Assembly: GCF_030769565.1 (NCBI RefSeq)
Contig: NZ_JAVCAP010000014.1
Span: 1 to 64,000, forward strand
Length of the DNA: 64,000 nt
Source of the DNA: Methylophilus aquaticus
GTDB lineage: Bacteria; Pseudomonadota; Gammaproteobacteria; Burkholderiales; Methylophilaceae
Reading direction: 5' to 3'
Under the pieces are notes generated by a model. It worked only from the letters and a program-made list of their open reading frames with translations. It made no database searches and was not told where the DNA came from. Made by a program: the position numbers and the translations under genes. This document shows positions 39,618 through 48,971 of the stretch, in pieces. Each line of letters starts with the position of its first letter. Positions within the stretch are counted from its first letter, which is position 1.

Positions 39618-40247
39618 ATGAGCACATTAGAGTTAGCTAACCATGGCCCGGTAATTCCGGTCATTGTCATTAATAAAGTGGAAGACGCGGTGCCAATGGC
39701 CGAAGCCTTGCTTGAAGGTGGCGTCAAAGTGTTGGAAGTGACACTGCGTTCTTCTTGCGCTCTGCAAGCCATGGAACAAATTGCGAAACATGTCCCGGAT
39801 GCTATTCTGGGCTCCGGTACGGTACGTAACCTCAAGGATGCGCAAGCTTCCAAAGATGTGGGTTGCCAGTTTGCTGTCAGCCCTGGCTACACCAGCGAGC
39901 TGGGGCAGTTTGCGCGCCAAATTGGCTTGCCGTTGTTGCCAGGTGTGTCTACTGGTTCAGAAATCATGATGGCGAATGCAGATGATTATTACTTTTTAAA
40001 ACTGTTCCCGGCAGTCGCTGTGGGTGGCATTAACTTGTTAAAAGGCTTTGCCGGTCCATTTGGCGATGTAAAATTTTGCCCCACGGGTGGCGTCAGCGTT
40101 GAAAGCGCACCACAGTTCCTGGCATTACCAAACGTAGTCGTCTGCGGTGGTACCTGGTTGACGCCAGCGGATGCCGTTGCGCGTAAAGACTGGGCGCACA
40201 TTACCAAACTGGCCAAAGAGGCTTCCGCAATCGTAGCGGCGAAATAA
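39618..40247 (+). CDS. eda: KDPG aldolase
   Basis: Splits 2-keto-3-deoxy-6-phosphogluconate into pyruvate and glyceraldehyde 3-phosphate. The 209-residue class I aldolase has the Schiff-base lysine K128 in YYFLKLFPA, the general base glutamate in LEVTLRSS and the phosphate-binding SPGYTSE and GGVS segments. A TTG at 39609, three codons earlier, has the better-placed AGGT ribosome site, so the true start may be there. It follows edd and the inverted repeat, and ends before a strong terminator. Confidence 0.95.
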   Translation: MSTLELANHGPVIPVIVINKVEDAVPMAEALLEGGVKVLEVTLRSSCALQAMEQIAKHVPDAILGSGTVRNLKDAQASKDVGCQFAVSPGYTSELGQFARQIGLPLLPGVSTGSEIMMANADDYYFLKLFPAVAVGGINLLKGFAGPFGDVKFCPTGGVSVESAPQFLALPNVVVCGGTWLTPADAVARKDWAHITKLAKEASAIVAAK

Positions 40248-40265
40248 TTCAAATCCGCTATAATC

Positions 40266-40295
40266 AAGGCTTGTAGTCATACAAGCCTTTTTTAT
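40266..40295 (+). terminator. Terminator after eda
   Basis: AAGGCTTGTA, loop GTCA, TACAAGCCTT, then a T run. It ends the edd-eda unit 12 bases before the next ATG, so the following LPS genes must have their own promoter or rely on read-through. Confidence 0.85.
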
Positions 40296-40307
40296 TAGCT
40301 GCCATTT

Positions 40308-40979
40308 ATGTCAAACATGCTAGACCTCAAGCAATATAAAACCATCGTCCTGGACTGTGATGGCGTCGTACTCAACAGTAACCAGACCAAGGTGGATGCG
40401 TATTACAATACCGCCAAACGGTTGGGCGGCACGGATGCACAGGCGCAGGCATTTGTTGATTACCATATCAAGCTGGGGAGTATTCCTCGCAATGACAAAA
40501 TTCGTTATTACATTACCGAGATTCTGAAAGTGCCGCTGACGCCTGAATTGTTTCAGGAATATATGGACACCTTTACCGAGATACTCGATGAAACCCTGAT
40601 GCAATGCGAAGTGGCGCCTGCGTTGATGGACCTGAAAAACAAGACGGCGCAAGCCAAGTGGATGCTCATGTCTGGCGGCGATCAGAGCGAGTTACGTGAG
40701 ATATTCCCGCGCCGTGGCCTGGATACCCTGTTCGAACTGGGTATTTATGGCGGACCCACCAAAAAGACCGAGCATCTGCAAACGCTGATCGCTGATGGTG
40801 CCATCCAGTTTCCGGCGCTGTTTATTGGTGATAGCCGCTTTGACCATCAAGCGTCAACAGGCGCCGGGTTGAGTTTTGTATTTTTGAGTGACTGGACTGA
40901 TATGCCTGACTGGCAGGCTTATTGTGAGCAGCATCAGATCACAGTCGTTGCCCATATGCATGCCATGTTGGGGCACTGA
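40308..40979 (+). CDS. HAD-superfamily phosphatase
   Basis: A 223-residue HAD hydrolase with the nucleophile D16 and acid/base D18 in VLDCDGVVLNSN, MLMSGGDQ (motif II) and FIGDSRFDHQAS (motif IV). It probably removes phosphate from a sugar. Similar proteins are found in capsule and O-antigen gene clusters; no specific substrate can be given. Immediately upstream (11 bases) of the WapP-like kinase gene. Confidence 0.8.
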   Translation: MSNMLDLKQYKTIVLDCDGVVLNSNQTKVDAYYNTAKRLGGTDAQAQAFVDYHIKLGSIPRNDKIRYYITEILKVPLTPELFQEYMDTFTEILDETLMQCEVAPALMDLKNKTAQAKWMLMSGGDQSELREIFPRRGLDTLFELGIYGGPTKKTEHLQTLIADGAIQFPALFIGDSRFDHQASTGAGLSFVFLSDWTDMPDWQAYCEQHQITVVAHMHAMLGH

Positions 40980-40990
40980 GTGGGTGTGGC

Positions 40991-41677
40991 ATGCTAACGC
41001 TGCGAAGTACAAGCAGTACATTGCTTACCGATGAAATGCTGATTGACTTGTGTCAGGGCGGTCAGGTGATCGAGCAAGATGTGCGCGGCCTGAAGGTCGT
41101 ACGCTTGAGTAATGGGGATTTTCTGAAGATTTTTCGCGCGCGTCGCTGGTTAAGCGGGGCGCGGATGTATTCACATGCCAGGCGTTTTTATCGCAATGCG
41201 TTACGCCTGCAGGCACGCAATATACCGACAGTCACGGTAAAGTCACTACACCATTTGCCAAAAGCAGGGCACACGGCGGTTATTTATCAGCCGCTCGCTG
41301 GACAAACACTGCGCCAATTAATGCAAAGTGAGTTACCCGCAATTAAATCACTGGCTGAGAAGCTGGGGCGTTTTCTGGCTGAGTTGCATGATCAGGGTAT
41401 TCACTTTCATTCCTTGCACAGCGGCAATGTATTGCTAACCCCTGATGGCCAATTTGGTCTGATTGACATTTCTGATATGACGATTTATCCATGGCCCCTG
41501 CGTTGTGCTACACGCGTCCGCAGTTTTATTCGCTTAGGTAAATACCGGGAAGAAATGCGCTTACTTGATGCTACATTTTGGCGTAGTGTCATGCACGGTT
41601 ATAGCCAATCCCCAAGAGGAAATAACTGCGCTGATACAATCATGGCCTCCGTTGATTATTTGCAAGTGATCAAATAA
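40991..41677 (+). CDS. WapP-like LPS core kinase family protein
   Basis: A 228-residue kinase-like protein with RLSNGDFLKIFRARRWLSGARMYSHA at the N-lobe (not all conserved), catalytic-loop equivalent IHFHSLHSGNVLL and metal-binding aspartate in GLIDISDMTIYP. In this subfamily (formerly toluene-tolerance proteins; WapP of Pseudomonas) the HRD motif is replaced by HSLH, as here. It probably phosphorylates an inner-core sugar. Between a HAD phosphatase gene and waaP, 15 bases before the latter. Confidence 0.75.
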   Translation: MLTLRSTSSTLLTDEMLIDLCQGGQVIEQDVRGLKVVRLSNGDFLKIFRARRWLSGARMYSHARRFYRNALRLQARNIPTVTVKSLHHLPKAGHTAVIYQPLAGQTLRQLMQSELPAIKSLAEKLGRFLAELHDQGIHFHSLHSGNVLLTPDGQFGLIDISDMTIYPWPLRCATRVRSFIRLGKYREEMRLLDATFWRSVMHGYSQSPRGNNCADTIMASVDYLQVIK

Positions 41678-41692
41678 TTACCTAATGCCCTT

Positions 41693-42526
41693 ATGACCTT
41701 ATTGAGTATCGTGTTGAATAAAGCTCCAACTATCCATACTGAGCCAGGCTACACGCCTGTCATTACTGACTTTGATGCGCTGATGGCATTATCCGGTGAA
41801 GTCTTTCGTACGGTTAAGGACAGGCAAACGCATAAATTACAGCTGGGGAATGAGTCGGTTTTTATAAAAAAACACTTCGGCGTGGGCTGGTTTGAAATAC
41901 TGAAAAATCTGTTGACCCTGAAGTGGCCAGTGATCGGTGCGCGCAATGAGTGGAAAGCCATTCAAAAGCTGAATACGATAGGCATCGCTACCACGCCATT
42001 ACTGATGTATGGAGAGCGCGGTTGCAACCCTGCGCGCAAACAATCGTTTGTGATGACCCGTGACCTGGGGGATATTGTTACGCTGGAAACCCTTTGCCAG
42101 CACTGGCAATATCAGCAGCCAGCGTTTAAGTTAAAGCAGCAATTGATTGTCAAAGTGGCTGAATTGGCAAGTCGTTTCCATGCGCATGGTATGTGGCACC
42201 GGGATTTTTATTTATGCCATTTTTCTCTGTTGCTGACTGATCTGGAGACGGGTAATTTCAGGCTGCACTTGATGGATTTGCACCGCGTCGAAATTCATTC
42301 ATATTTGCCTCATGGCAAGCGGCTGAAGGATCTGGCAGGCTTGTATTTTTCTGCACTGCACATCGGACTGACAAAACGTGATGTGCTCAGGTTCCTGAAG
42401 GTCTATTATCAACAGCCTTTACGTCAGGTGTTGTTGCATGCCCACTTTTTGCTAGCAATAGAATGCCGCGCCAGGAAGCTGGATGCCAAGTTGCTACGCA
42501 AGCGAGAAGCAGGAATATCGATGTGA
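41693..42526 (+). CDS. waaP: LPS core heptose(I) kinase WaaP
   Basis: Phosphorylates the first heptose of the inner core, which stabilises the outer membrane through divalent cations. The 277-residue eukaryote-like kinase has FIKKHFGVGWFEILKNL at the N-terminus, the catalytic loop MWHRDFYLCHFSLLL with D171, and the metal-binding LMDLHRVE. These match WaaP/RfaP closely. No Shine-Dalgarno is visible; the context AATGCCCTTATGAC is identical for 14 bases to that at the hemH start. Confidence 0.93.
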   Translation: MTLLSIVLNKAPTIHTEPGYTPVITDFDALMALSGEVFRTVKDRQTHKLQLGNESVFIKKHFGVGWFEILKNLLTLKWPVIGARNEWKAIQKLNTIGIATTPLLMYGERGCNPARKQSFVMTRDLGDIVTLETLCQHWQYQQPAFKLKQQLIVKVAELASRFHAHGMWHRDFYLCHFSLLLTDLETGNFRLHLMDLHRVEIHSYLPHGKRLKDLAGLYFSALHIGLTKRDVLRFLKVYYQQPLRQVLLHAHFLLAIECRARKLDAKLLRKREAGISM

Positions 42527-42593
42527 TCAATATACTGGTTCGATAGCATGCTCGCAGCATGCTGATCGATTCAAACATATCATACCAACTAAA

Positions 42594-43793
42594 ATGACCA
42601 TGTTTAATAAAACCAAACTTCCAATCCCTTTGATTCACTTTTATGTAATTGTGTCCAGCCTGTTTTTACAAGCCCTCACATTTGCAGATCTATACAGATC
42701 CTTTGCTTACCTGAATCTGTTGTTCGTGTTAGGGTTTGCTTTTTCCTACTATAAGCAAACAGCACAAGAGCATGCTGTTGTGATTTATGGCGCAGTTGCG
42801 CTATGGTTGGCGTTTATTGGCGCAGAATGGTTTGCAACACAGCACTTTCCTTTTGATATTAAAAGCGTCAGGCATTTGTTACTGGCTATCGGCCTGATGA
42901 TCGGCATCACCTTTCTTTCTTCTTACCATGCCATTATCAAACCCAAGTTGATGAACGTTAGCAGTAATCTGGTTTATCTGTATACCATTTCACAGGGTGT
43001 GGCATTGTACTTCCTGCAAAAAGACTTTGGCACAACAAAGAATCCACATTACCTGGCAATATTCAGTGCTTTTTTTCTGGTGATCGGATGTTTTCTGGCA
43101 ATTAAACATCAACGGTTGATTCATCGTTATTTACTTGGATTGTCATCAATCATCCTTGGTGTTGTCTTGATCAACACATCTTCAAGACCCACCTGGATTG
43201 GCCTTTTATTATCGGTTGGCATCATTGCCATTTTTTTGCGCCGGAAACATGCGATGTTTTTATTGCTGGCCACAAGTGTGTTGTGTGTGGGATTGGCTGC
43301 AACAAATATCGGCAATTTCAAATCTCGTTGGGAGGATTTGATCATGCATGCCAACACTGAGGAGCGCGTCACTATTTGGCAAGATGCATGGGAAATGCAA
43401 AATAATAGTAATATTTTTCAATGGGTATTTGGACATGGCCTTCATGGGTTCGAGCAGGAGTTTCCTCGATACTCACGCTATCATATAAAGGAAAATATTG
43501 ACTTTAATAGTCCTCACAATGCCGTGCTAGAGGTGCTATATCAATATGGTGTTGTCGGTACGTTGTTGGTATTGGCCGGACTCTTATCTCTATATCGCTT
43601 TATCATTTCTGCCTATTTAAGATCCCGCGTCGATTATTCACCTGCCTGGATTTATTTACTGTTGTTGATGGTCGTGACCATCGATATCTTTAGTGTAGGT
43701 ATTACAATGCCATTTTTTGTCAGCATGAACCTGAATGTTTTGGCCGTCGTGACGGGTATATGCTTATATTTAAAACATATCCGGAGCCGTTAA
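42594..43793 (+). CDS. O-antigen ligase-like membrane protein (WaaL/Wzy_C family)
   Basis: A 399-residue polytopic protein with about ten membrane helices and a periplasmic loop containing SRPTWIGLLLS upstream and FNSPHNAVLEVLYQYGVVG, the HNxxLE-like motif of O-antigen ligases. It should attach an O-antigen or a single sugar unit to the lipid A-core. No wzx/wzy genes are in the window, so the donor is unknown. ATG 42594 is chosen; a TTG start at 42483 inside waaP is unlikely. One base before the next glycosyltransferase gene. Confidence 0.82.
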   Translation: MTMFNKTKLPIPLIHFYVIVSSLFLQALTFADLYRSFAYLNLLFVLGFAFSYYKQTAQEHAVVIYGAVALWLAFIGAEWFATQHFPFDIKSVRHLLLAIGLMIGITFLSSYHAIIKPKLMNVSSNLVYLYTISQGVALYFLQKDFGTTKNPHYLAIFSAFFLVIGCFLAIKHQRLIHRYLLGLSSIILGVVLINTSSRPTWIGLLLSVGIIAIFLRRKHAMFLLLATSVLCVGLAATNIGNFKSRWEDLIMHANTEERVTIWQDAWEMQNNSNIFQWVFGHGLHGFEQEFPRYSRYHIKENIDFNSPHNAVLEVLYQYGVVGTLLVLAGLLSLYRFIISAYLRSRVDYSPAWIYLLLLMVVTIDIFSVGITMPFFVSMNLNVLAVVTGICLYLKHIRSR

Positions 43794-43794
43794 C

Positions 43795-44757
43795 ATGCAT
43801 GCCCCGATTACAGTTGTGATTCCAAATTACAATGGCGCACATTTGTTGAAAAAAAATATTCCTTCAGTACTCAATGCCATGGTGCATTATCCTGGCGAAT
43901 CCTTTCTGATCGTGGTGGACGATGGATCTAGTGATCACAGTATTGACGTCCTGAAAGATGAGTTTCCACAGGCGAAATTAGTCTTACATACACAAAATAA
44001 AGGGTTCGCCGAAGCGATTCATAGTGGTGTGAATGCGGCGAATACAGAGTTGCTATTTTTGCTGAATTCAGACGTGGAAGTTTCTCTCAATATTTTTGCT
44101 GCGCTGACTCCCTATTTTGAAGATACCAACACGTTTTCAGTGAATCCGCTGATTTATGATGAACGCAAACAAGTTAAGCGCCACTCCTGGAACTTGCGCC
44201 AATTTAAATTTGGTACGCTTAAATTGGTAAATTGGACTTTAGAAAAAGCGCTGCAATTGCGATCAGAAGGAAAAAGGCTGCCATGTGCTTACGCGCATGG
44301 CGGATCTTTTATGGTGAGAAAGTCTATGTTTCTGGCTCTGGGCGGATTTCATCCAATTTATAAGCCTTTTTATAGTGAGGATTATGATTTGGGCCTTCGT
44401 GCATGGAGTCGTGGTTGGGAGAGCTATTTTGAGCCTGGCGTGCATATTGTGCATCAGAGTGTTGGATCCATTCGCTCAAATGTAAAAATGAACTATATCA
44501 AAGCAATAAGAAGAAGAAATCGCTATATTCTTGAGTGGATGCATTTAACCAGATGCCAGTTGATTTTTTGCGCTATACCCGCTTCCCTGATTCAATTGCT
44601 TGGTGAGCTTCTATTACTGGATCATGTGAATCTTAGAGGATTCTATTTGGCATGTTTAAAGCTGCCAGAGGTACTGCGCGCGCGGGCTGAACTAAGAAAA
44701 ACGCAGGTCATGGCATTGGATGATCTGTTGGCTATGATGCGACGATTTTGCCAATAA
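43795..44757 (+). CDS. Glycosyltransferase, family 2
   Basis: A 320-residue GT-A enzyme with TVVIPNYNGAHLL, VVDDGSSDHS, LNSDVEV (DxD equivalent) and the catalytic EDYDLGLRAWSRGW. The C-terminal 80 residues hold one or two hydrophobic stretches, so it is likely membrane-associated. The acceptor is presumably a core or O-chain sugar. Its 3' end overlaps the 3' end of convergent waaF by 26 bases. Confidence 0.82.
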   Translation: MHAPITVVIPNYNGAHLLKKNIPSVLNAMVHYPGESFLIVVDDGSSDHSIDVLKDEFPQAKLVLHTQNKGFAEAIHSGVNAANTELLFLLNSDVEVSLNIFAALTPYFEDTNTFSVNPLIYDERKQVKRHSWNLRQFKFGTLKLVNWTLEKALQLRSEGKRLPCAYAHGGSFMVRKSMFLALGGFHPIYKPFYSEDYDLGLRAWSRGWESYFEPGVHIVHQSVGSIRSNVKMNYIKAIRRRNRYILEWMHLTRCQLIFCAIPASLIQLLGELLLLDHVNLRGFYLACLKLPEVLRARAELRKTQVMALDDLLAMMRRFCQ

Positions 44758-45739
44758 CGGAGTCTGGCCTGATCAGTTTCAGGCAGTTTAAATGCCCTAA
44801 AGGACAGACACGCTCAAAACAAGGGCTGCATTCCAGCGCAAGGTATTCAACCACTGCTTGTGGGTGCATGGGCGGTGTGTGCTTGGGGTCAGATGAACCA
44901 TAAATGGCGATCAGTTTTTTATCGAGTGCGGCGGCCACATGCATGAGACCGGAGTCGTTACTGATTACTGTATGACAAAGTGACATTAAATCGATTGCTT
45001 CGCCTAGCTTGGTTGTTCCCGCCAGATCTACACACTTTTTGTGTGTGTGTTGCTGGATGCTGGCTGTGACGGGTTTATCTTTTTCCGAGCCGAATAGCCA
45101 GACTTGCCAGCCGTGGTTCAATGCATGATTGGCGACTTCAGCATAGTATTCAGAAGGCCAGCGTTTGGCTTCGCCATATTCTGCGCCCGGGCATAACCCT
45201 AATACAGGTTGGTCGGAGTGCAGGATGTTGAACGTAGTGAGCAAGTTACGCGCGCGCGCCGGATCAGCCAGTAAGGCAGGCTGAGGTAATTGGCCGGGTA
45301 ACGCGGCTGATTTGGGTAGCCCTAATGCGACAAAGCGCTCGACCGTTTTTTTGAGCACGCTTTTATCCAGTGGCCGCATATCATTCACCAACCCATAGCG
45401 CATCTCGCCTTTAAAGCCGGTACGGACCGGGATGTTGGCGGCCCATGGCAGAATCGCTGATTTGAGACTGTTGGTGAGCAATATGGCTTGCGTAAAGCCT
45501 TGGTTTGCCAATGAACGGCCACATTGAAAGCGTTCACGTAGCGCCACATCGCCATGCTTAAAGGGCAGGGCAATCGCTTGTGATACTTCCGGCATTCTCT
45601 CCAGCAAGGGCATTGTCCAAGCTGGTGCCGCGACGCTGATCTGACAGTCAGGCTGGTCGATTTTGAGCTGCTTGAACAGGCTTTGCGCCATTACCATGTC
45701 GCCCACCCACGCCGGGCCCATCACCAGTATCTTGTTCAT
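44732..45739 (-). CDS. waaF: ADP-heptose:LPS heptosyltransferase II
   Basis: Adds the second heptose to the inner core. The 335-residue GT-B protein begins ILVMGPAWVGDMVMAQSL and has the donor-site blocks LGLCPGAEYGEAKRWP, VISNDSGLMHVAAALDK and IAIYGSSDPKHTPP, which are closer to WaaF than to WaaC. It overlaps hldE by four bases and belongs to the leftward hldD-gmhA-hldE-waaF set that makes and transfers ADP-heptose. Confidence 0.94.
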   Translation of the reverse strand: MNKILVMGPAWVGDMVMAQSLFKQLKIDQPDCQISVAAPAWTMPLLERMPEVSQAIALPFKHGDVALRERFQCGRSLANQGFTQAILLTNSLKSAILPWAANIPVRTGFKGEMRYGLVNDMRPLDKSVLKKTVERFVALGLPKSAALPGQLPQPALLADPARARNLLTTFNILHSDQPVLGLCPGAEYGEAKRWPSEYYAEVANHALNHGWQVWLFGSEKDKPVTASIQQHTHKKCVDLAGTTKLGEAIDLMSLCHTVISNDSGLMHVAAALDKKLIAIYGSSDPKHTPPMHPQAVVEYLALECSPCFERVCPLGHLNCLKLIRPDSVIGKIVAS

Positions 45740-47208
45740 GCGTGCAATTTTTTAATCAGGTTGGTGGTGCTGCGGCCTTCTACCAGGTCAATCAGGGCAA
45801 TTTCGCCGCCCCACGACAACACCTCTTTGCCACCCACCACCTGATCGGCGCTGTAGTCACTGCCTTTGGCGATCACATGTGGCTGGATGGCATTGATCAG
45901 TGCGAGCGGGGTATCTTCATCAAACAGGATCACGGCATCAATCGACTCCAGCGCTGCCAGCACGCGGGCACGGTCTTGTTCATTCACGACAGGTCTGGTC
46001 GGGCCTTTAAGGGCAGACACCGATCGGTCAGTGTTCAAGCCTAGAATCAGCTTGTCACCCCGTTTTTTGGCACCCTCTAGGTAGGTCACATGCCCGGCAT
46101 GCAGTAAATCAAAGCAGCCATTGGTGAACACGATTTTTTGCCCTTGCTGTTTCCAGGTGGCGACTTTTCGCAGCAACTCAGGCAGCTCACTCACTTTATG
46201 CGCCTGCTGGCTGCCTTGTGCAGTGGCAATCGCATCCATCAGGTCTGCTTTGGTAATGGGCACGGTGCCCACCTTGCCCACCACCACACCAGCAGCAATA
46301 TTCGCCAGTGATAGGCTATCGAGTGGCGACAGTCCATGCATCAGTCCAGCCGCCAGCGTTGCGATGACCGTATCACCCGCGCCCGACACATCAAAGACCT
46401 GCTTGGCCGTTGCGGCTAAATGATCTGTACGATCAGTAATCAGCGTAATGCCTTCTTCACCGCGCGTCACCGCTAAAAAGTCCAAAGCGAGACTATTTTT
46501 GAGTGTGCTGGCTTTATCAATAAGTACAGCATCCTGGGTCTGCGTATCGCAGGCTTCTGCGGTTTCTTTTTTGTTGGGCGTCAGCGCGGTGGCACCACGG
46601 TATTTGTCGTAATTACGTCCTTTGGGATCCACCAGCACCGGGATCTGGTGCTCGCGGCCATAACGGATCACGTATTGGCATACTTGCTCGGTCAGCAGGC
46701 CTTTTGCATAGTCAGACAAAATCACCAACGCAGGTTGCTGTTGCAAGGCACTTTGTATGGCTTGCATCACATCAGCCACTTCAGTGGCTGACAGTGCCGT
46801 CGTGATTTCCTGATCCAGCCGCATCATTTGCTGATGACCGCCCAAGATACGGGTTTTGGCGATGGTCGGACGCGATGGTGTAGTGATCATGGCATGCGTA
46901 TCAATGCCGTAATCCGACATGGCCGTCAATAAACGCTCGCCTTCATTGTCTTTTCCGATCAGGCCTATCATCTTGGTATTAATGCCCAGCAGCGCCAGGT
47001 TAGCAGCCACATTGGCCGCGCCACCCGCACGTTGTTGCTCGGATTTGATCAATACAACCGGTACCGGGGCTTCAGGTGAAATGCGGTTGACCTCACCCAT
47101 CAGGTAACGATCCAGCATGACGTCGCCAATCACCAGTGCGTGTTGCTTTTGTTCGCCAAAATGCGCAACCAGGGTTGCGATGTTGTTATGCAGTGCAGTG
47201 CCAGTCAT
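45736..47208 (-). CDS. hldE: Bifunctional D-heptose-7-phosphate kinase/adenylyltransferase
   Basis: Makes ADP-D-glycero-beta-D-manno-heptose. The 490-residue fusion has an N-terminal ribokinase-type domain (residues about 15-330, with GGAANVAANLALLG and the anion hole VFDVSGAGDTVIATLA) and a C-terminal nucleotidyltransferase domain (about 355-490, VFTNGCFDLLHAGHVTYLE). Both active sites look intact. It overlaps gmhA by one base and waaF by four. Confidence 0.96.
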   Translation of the reverse strand: MTGTALHNNIATLVAHFGEQKQHALVIGDVMLDRYLMGEVNRISPEAPVPVVLIKSEQQRAGGAANVAANLALLGINTKMIGLIGKDNEGERLLTAMSDYGIDTHAMITTPSRPTIAKTRILGGHQQMMRLDQEITTALSATEVADVMQAIQSALQQQPALVILSDYAKGLLTEQVCQYVIRYGREHQIPVLVDPKGRNYDKYRGATALTPNKKETAEACDTQTQDAVLIDKASTLKNSLALDFLAVTRGEEGITLITDRTDHLAATAKQVFDVSGAGDTVIATLAAGLMHGLSPLDSLSLANIAAGVVVGKVGTVPITKADLMDAIATAQGSQQAHKVSELPELLRKVATWKQQGQKIVFTNGCFDLLHAGHVTYLEGAKKRGDKLILGLNTDRSVSALKGPTRPVVNEQDRARVLAALESIDAVILFDEDTPLALINAIQPHVIAKGSDYSADQVVGGKEVLSWGGEIALIDLVEGRSTTNLIKKLHA

Positions 47209-47777
47209 CAGGATTCCAGGATTTCACACAGGCAATGGCCAATAAAAATATGCGCTTCCTGAATGCGGGCGGTGACGCTGGAAGGCACCACGATATTGTG
47301 CGTGCACAATGCATTCATTTTACCGCCACTGCCACCTGTCAGGCCGATGGTGGTTGCGCCGATTTCATTGGCAGTTTCAATCGCGCGGACCACATTGGCG
47401 CTGTTACCACTAGTCGTCAGCCCAATCAATACATCCTCTGGACGACACAAAGCCTCCACCTGGCGCGCAAAGATATAGTCATAGCCATAGTCATTGCCGA
47501 CGGAGGTCAGGATAGACGTATCCGTAGTCAGCGCGATTGATGGCAACCCTTTGCGCTCCTTTTTAAAGCGTCCGACAATCTCAGCCGCAATGTGCTGACT
47601 ATCCGCCGCGCTGCCACCGTTGCCGCACAGCAAAATCTTGCCACCGCGTTGAATACAGTCGCGCAACAGGTTGCCAACATCACTGATCAGCGGAAAGAGT
47701 GGCTCCAATGCCTGGAACATCACCACATGGGCAGCATGTTCGCCTTTAAGATATTCAATATGGTTCATATCGCTCAC
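47208..47777 (-). CDS. gmhA: Phosphoheptose isomerase
   Basis: Converts sedoheptulose 7-phosphate to D-glycero-D-manno-heptose 7-phosphate. The 189-residue SIS-domain protein has [19 protein letters not shown] and [18 protein letters not shown], with [10 protein letters not shown]. It lies 14 bases after hldD. In a ribulose monophosphate organism its substrate sedoheptulose 7-phosphate is also a central-metabolism intermediate. Confidence 0.95.
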   Translation of the reverse strand: MSDMNHIEYLKGEHAAHVVMFQALEPLFPLISDVGNLLRDCIQRGGKILLCGNGGSAADSQHIAAEIVGRFKKERKGLPSIALTTDTSILTSVGNDYGYDYIFARQVEALCRPEDVLIGLTTSGNSANVVRAIETANEIGATTIGLTGGSGGKMNALCTHNIVVPSSVTARIQEAHIFIGHCLCEILES

Positions 47778-47791
47778 AATCTCTGAGGAAG

Positions 47792-48781
47792 TTATGCGTA
47801 AGGGTCATCCTGCAGCAAATAGTTCTGCACGTAATCCTTGACGCCTTCTTCCAGTGACGTAAAAGGTTTTTTATAGCCCGCCTCACGCAGTTTCTGCATC
47901 TCGGCCTGGGTAAAGTACTGATATTTGCCCTGTAAGTCCTGCGGCATATCAATATAAGTAATATTGGGTTCGCGTTGCATGCTGGTCATCACATTGGTCG
48001 CCAGATCTTTAAAACTGCGCGCCTGCCCCGTGCCAATGTTATAAATCGCACTTGCGACCGGTTTGTTTTTTAATGCGGCCTCGAGAAAGAATGCCATCAC
48101 ATCCGCCACGTCTTTTACATAGACAAAGTCACGCAATTGCATACCATCTTCCACGCCAGCCTTGGTGCCTTTAAACAGGCGCATGGTGCCGGTTTCTTTA
48201 AACTGGTTAAACGTGTGATATGCCACGCTGGCCATACGTTCCTTGTGGTACTCATTCGGCCCGTAGACGTTAAAAAACTTGAATCCTGCCCAGGCGGGTG
48301 GCGCTGGTTGCTTCTGGTTCACCTGCTGCAACACCCACTGGTCAAAAAAGTGTTTGGAATAGCCATAGCCATTTAACGGGCGCAGGTTGTCGATGCTGGC
48401 ATCGTCATAGCCTTGTTCACCGCCACCATAGGTCGCGGCAGAACTGGCATAAAAGAACGGCACTTCGTATTCCGCACACCACGACCACAAGTCCTGCGAA
48501 TAATGCATGTTATCTGCCACCAGCTTGTTAAAGTCACGCTCGGTGGTCGCACTGATCGCGCCCATATGAATCACCGCAGTGATGTCATCGTTATCCTCCA
48601 GAAAGTCGAACAACTGGTCTTTGTCCAGATATTCGGCATAGTGCCTGTGCACCAGGTTTTGCCACTGGCTTTCATGCGTGATGCGGTCAACAATCACCAG
48701 GTCTTGGCGACCCAGTTTGTTGTTCAAATGCCAGGCCATGATAGAACCAATCATGCCTGCACCACCGGTGATAATGATCAT
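47792..48781 (-). CDS. hldD: ADP-L-glycero-D-manno-heptose-6-epimerase
   Basis: Last step of ADP-heptose synthesis. The 329-residue short-chain dehydrogenase has [14 protein letters not shown] for NADP binding, the [11 protein letters not shown] segment and the catalytic YGYSK with upstream SSAATYG. First gene of the leftward heptose set. The 190 bases upstream (48782-48971) hold no recognised gene; the phrase TTGGGGACATGTTTA at 48871-48885 resembles ends of small mobile elements but is not enough for a call. Confidence 0.95.
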   Translation of the reverse strand: MIIITGGAGMIGSIMAWHLNNKLGRQDLVIVDRITHESQWQNLVHRHYAEYLDKDQLFDFLEDNDDITAVIHMGAISATTERDFNKLVADNMHYSQDLWSWCAEYEVPFFYASSAATYGGGEQGYDDASIDNLRPLNGYGYSKHFFDQWVLQQVNQKQPAPPAWAGFKFFNVYGPNEYHKERMASVAYHTFNQFKETGTMRLFKGTKAGVEDGMQLRDFVYVKDVADVMAFFLEAALKNKPVASAIYNIGTGQARSFKDLATNVMTSMQREPNITYIDMPQDLQGKYQYFTQAEMQKLREAGYKKPFTSLEEGVKDYVQNYLLQDDPYA

Positions 48782-48971
48782 AGGGGAGTGATTAAAACGT
48801 TAAACCGCGATTATAACGCGTAATCTGGAAGGGCTGGCATGAATCAGAGATGGTTTCTCACTACCACTTATTGGGGACATGTTTACTAGTGGTTCTTGAT
48901 ACTTTGCCAAGTGATTTCAATCAATTGTCGCGTTTTGGTATTGAGGTAGATGAATAAATAGAGCCTTACGG

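Noticed and set aside
40259-40264. TATAAT as a promoter for the HAD phosphatase gene
   Set aside because: It lies just before the eda terminator and has no -35 element at a suitable distance.
48864-48890. Phrase like a small insertion-sequence end (TTGGGGACATGTTTA)
   Set aside because: No transposase, second end or target duplication was found, so no mobile element is called.
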